A stretch of 15,002 bases of DNA from Actinomycetota bacterium (GTDB taxonomy: Bacteria > Actinomycetota > UBA4738). A program made the translations under genes and the position numbers. Below are positions 13,423 through 15,002 of this stretch, in pieces. The notes under the pieces were generated by a model, which saw nothing but the letters and a program-made list of their open reading frames with translations, was not told the origin of the DNA and searched no databases. Each line of letters begins with the position of its first letter. The stretch's first letter is position 1. The stretch covers positions 6,793 to 21,794 of the forward strand of contig VAYG01000008.1 in the NCBI GenBank assembly GCA_005885015.1, given 5' to 3'.

Positions 13423-13785
13423 ATGGCAGACCAACCAGGCAACGGAGAGAAGGAGACGCGCAAGGCGTGGGATGAGGTCGGCCGGCACTTCTCCCAGGTG
13501 GGACGGCAGTTCGGCCAGCACTACCGGAGGCTCGCCAGCGATGCGAGCGCCTCCGCGACCGAGCAGCGAGAGGCGATGAACGACGCGCTCAAGAAGGCCG
13601 TCGATCAGCTGGATCAAGCCTTCACCTCCGTCGGGGATGCGCTGCGGGATCCGGAAACCCAGGAGGGCCTGAAGCATGCGGCTCGATCGCTTCGCGACGC
13701 GGTCGGCACGACGTTCTCCGACTTCCAGGACGAGATCCGCAAGCACGTCCGGCGGAAGGGTCCCGGCCCTCACTCGACCGGCTAG
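13423..13785 (+). CDS. Small amphipathic helical protein of unknown function
   Basis: The 120-residue product is preceded by GAGAGG six bases before the ATG, a good ribosome-binding site. It is almost all predicted helix and rich in Gln, Asp, Ala, Arg and Lys. Segments include W-D-E-V-G-R-H-F-S-Q-V-G-R-Q-F-G-Q-H-Y, A-L-K-K-A-V-D-Q-L-D-Q-A-F-T-S-V-G-D-A-L-R and A-A-R-S-L-R-D-A-V-G-T-T-F. The phenylalanine/valine spacing suggests amphipathic helices that pack together or lie on a membrane. There is no signal peptide, transmembrane segment or cysteine. I recognise the general type as a conserved actinobacterial hypothetical protein but can assign no function. It ends 11 bases before the following ATPase start, so the two are probably co-transcribed. 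Confidence 0.75.
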   Translation: MADQPGNGEKETRKAWDEVGRHFSQVGRQFGQHYRRLASDASASATEQREAMNDALKKAVDQLDQAFTSVGDALRDPETQEGLKHAARSLRDAVGTTFSDFQDEIRKHVRRKGPGPHSTG

Positions 13786-13796
13786 GGTAGGGGTTC

Positions 13797-15002
13797 GTGG
13801 AATCGGGCCTCCCTCCCCAGTCGGCCACGCTCGCCTCGGCGGCACCGGCACGATTGGATTCGCCGGCGCTCGCCCCGGTCCTCCAGCCGCTGTCTCCATT
13901 GGCCCTCCAGCTCCAGCGGGTCACCGGCGCCGTGGTCGGGCGTCCCCTCGAGCTGGCGGCGATCCAGCAGGAGCTGGGGGTGGCCCGGGGAGGAAGGCTG
14001 GCCGGGGTCACGGTCGAGGGTGAGCCGGGGATCGGCAAGACCCGCCTCCTCCTCGCCGCCTCGGAGCTGGCCGTGGCGGAGGGCTTCGCCACCGTCGCCG
14101 TCACCGCGGACGAAGAGATCCGGGGGCCGTTCCTCCTGGCCCGGTCCATTGTCGGCTCGGCCGCCGCCGTCGAAGCGCCCCACGCCGCCGAAGCGGTCGG
14201 TCGGAGCCTGGGCGCGCTCTCCGGCCATGACGATCCCGGCCTGAGCAGCCTCCCGCCGGACCAGAAGCTGCTCCGCACCCTCGACCTGGCGGCCGTCGCG
14301 ATCCGAACCCTGGCTGCGGAGCGACCCCTGGCCCTGTTGATCGACGACCTCCAGTGGGCGGACGACGACAGCCTTCGGCTCCTCCGCTACCTGGTCCGGG
14401 CCAACGCGGCCAGCCCGATCTTCCTGATGGCCGCGATCCGGCCGGAGGAGCTCGCCTTCGTCACCGAGGCGGTGAACCTGCTCGCGGACATGGAACGGAT
14501 CGGCATGGTGCGCCGACTGAAGCTCACCCGGTTCACCCAGACCCAGACAGCCGAGCTCTTGCGGCAGATCCTGGGAGGGAAGGTCGACGCGGTCGGCGCC
14601 GCTGCCATGCACGGGCAGGCCGAGGGCGTGCCGTTCATCGTCGAGGAGCTGGCTCACGCCTATCTCGACGCCGGCATGATCCAGGAGATCGACGGGACCT
14701 GGGCGCTGGCCAAGAAGGCCGAACGACTGGTGCCCTCCGCCGTCCGGACCCTCATCTCGCGCCGGGCCGCCCACGTCCCCGAGGGAACGAAGGCGGCCAT
14801 GTCGTTGGCCGCCGTCCTGGGCCGGCACTTCAGCCTGAAGGATCTCCAAGCCATCGCGGTGCAGCTCGGGGAGGAGGAGACCTCGCTCGACGCGCTCGAC
14901 GCGGCCATGTCCCCGGCGGTGGCCGCCGGCCTCCTGGTGCAGCACGCCGCGGATTCCGCGGCCGACTACGGCTTCTCCCACGACCAGGTCGGGGCGTTCG
15001 CC
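13797..15002 (+). CDS. AAA_16/STAND-type ATPase, 3' end outside window
   Basis: This frame opens after a TAG at 13788 and starts at GTG 13797, with AGGGG just before it. It is open for 402 codons to the window edge. An Ala/Pro/Leu-rich N-terminus (1-42) leads to V-V-G-R-P-L-E-L (46-53), Walker A G-E-P-G-I-G-K-T (75-82) and Walker B L-A-L-L-I-D-D-L-Q-W-A-D (178-189). Helical segments typical of the ATPase and winged-helix parts follow. It has the same ATPase class as the large cyclase-linked protein but no cyclase or zinc ribbon in front. Members of this class often end in TPRs or a LuxR DNA-binding domain, which would decide whether this is a transcription regulator; that part is not in the window. 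Confidence 0.85.
   Translation, partial: MESGLPPQSATLASAAPARLDSPALAPVLQPLSPLALQLQRVTGAVVGRPLELAAIQQELGVARGGRLAGVTVEGEPGIGKTRLLLAASELAVAEGFATVAVTADEEIRGPFLLARSIVGSAAAVEAPHAAEAVGRSLGALSGHDDPGLSSLPPDQKLLRTLDLAAVAIRTLAAERPLALLIDDLQWADDDSLRLLRYLVRANAASPIFLMAAIRPEELAFVTEAVNLLADMERIGMVRRLKLTRFTQTQTAELLRQILGGKVDAVGAAAMHGQAEGVPFIVEELAHAYLDAGMIQEIDGTWALAKKAERLVPSAVRTLISRRAAHVPEGTKAAMSLAAVLGRHFSLKDLQAIAVQLGEEETSLDALDAAMSPAVAAGLLVQHAADSAADYGFSHDQVGAFA

Noticed and set aside
13782..14981. A 399-codon minus-strand frame opposite the second ATPase
   Set aside because: The plus strand carries Walker A and B motifs in order. The minus translation is low in recognisable structure and is a codon-bias shadow.

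Overview
This is a high-GC stretch with long Ala/Arg/Gly/Pro-rich shadow ORFs on both strands, GTG and TTG starts beside ATG, and mostly TGA stops. Those traits, together with a double zinc-ribbon class III cyclase fused to a STAND-type ATPase and TPRs, orphan AAA_16 ATPases and an actinobacterial-style GH3 lipoprotein, suggest an uncultured soil or sediment actinomycetote. The lineage is inferred from gene content only. I see no rRNA, tRNA, insertion sequence, phage gene or CRISPR array. No gap between genes exceeds about 140 bases.

Left part (1-2858). A secreted Kelch-repeat beta-propeller runs off the left edge on the minus strand. A near-perfect 41-base inverted repeat sits at that edge (1-41 against 122-162) and looks like a fold-back junction. 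Divergent from the Kelch gene are a DinB-like metal-binding protein and a VOC-fold protein.

Middle part (2859-7105). A strong bidirectional hairpin separates the VOC gene from a minus-strand pair: a free-standing cyclic-nucleotide-binding (CNB) protein and a GrpB/UPF0157 protein. The GrpB frame has lost its usual stop and runs 160 bases into the CNB gene. Divergent from GrpB are plus-strand genes for a DUF2461 protein, an ABM-like small protein, a cyclophilin and a secreted seven-repeat delta-60 beta-propeller.

Right part (7159-15002). A large minus-strand gene encodes double zinc ribbon, class III adenylate/guanylate cyclase, AAA ATPase and TPR array. It is cut inside the cyclase domain by one in-frame TAG. 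A second free-standing CNB protein is divergent from it, 105 bases away. Then come a GH3 lipoprotein (minus), a pirin-like bicupin (plus), a small helical protein (plus) and the start of a second AAA_16 ATPase that runs off the right edge.

How they fit together: the theme I can support is cyclic-nucleotide signalling. It comprises a possible nucleotide cyclase with a large ATPase/TPR sensor and two CNB proteins with intact phosphate-binding motifs but no output domain. The rest is a mix of secreted propellers, cell-wall hydrolase-like and small housekeeping enzymes. The points most worth a second look are the TAG inside the cyclase, the GrpB/CNB overlap and the edge inverted repeat.
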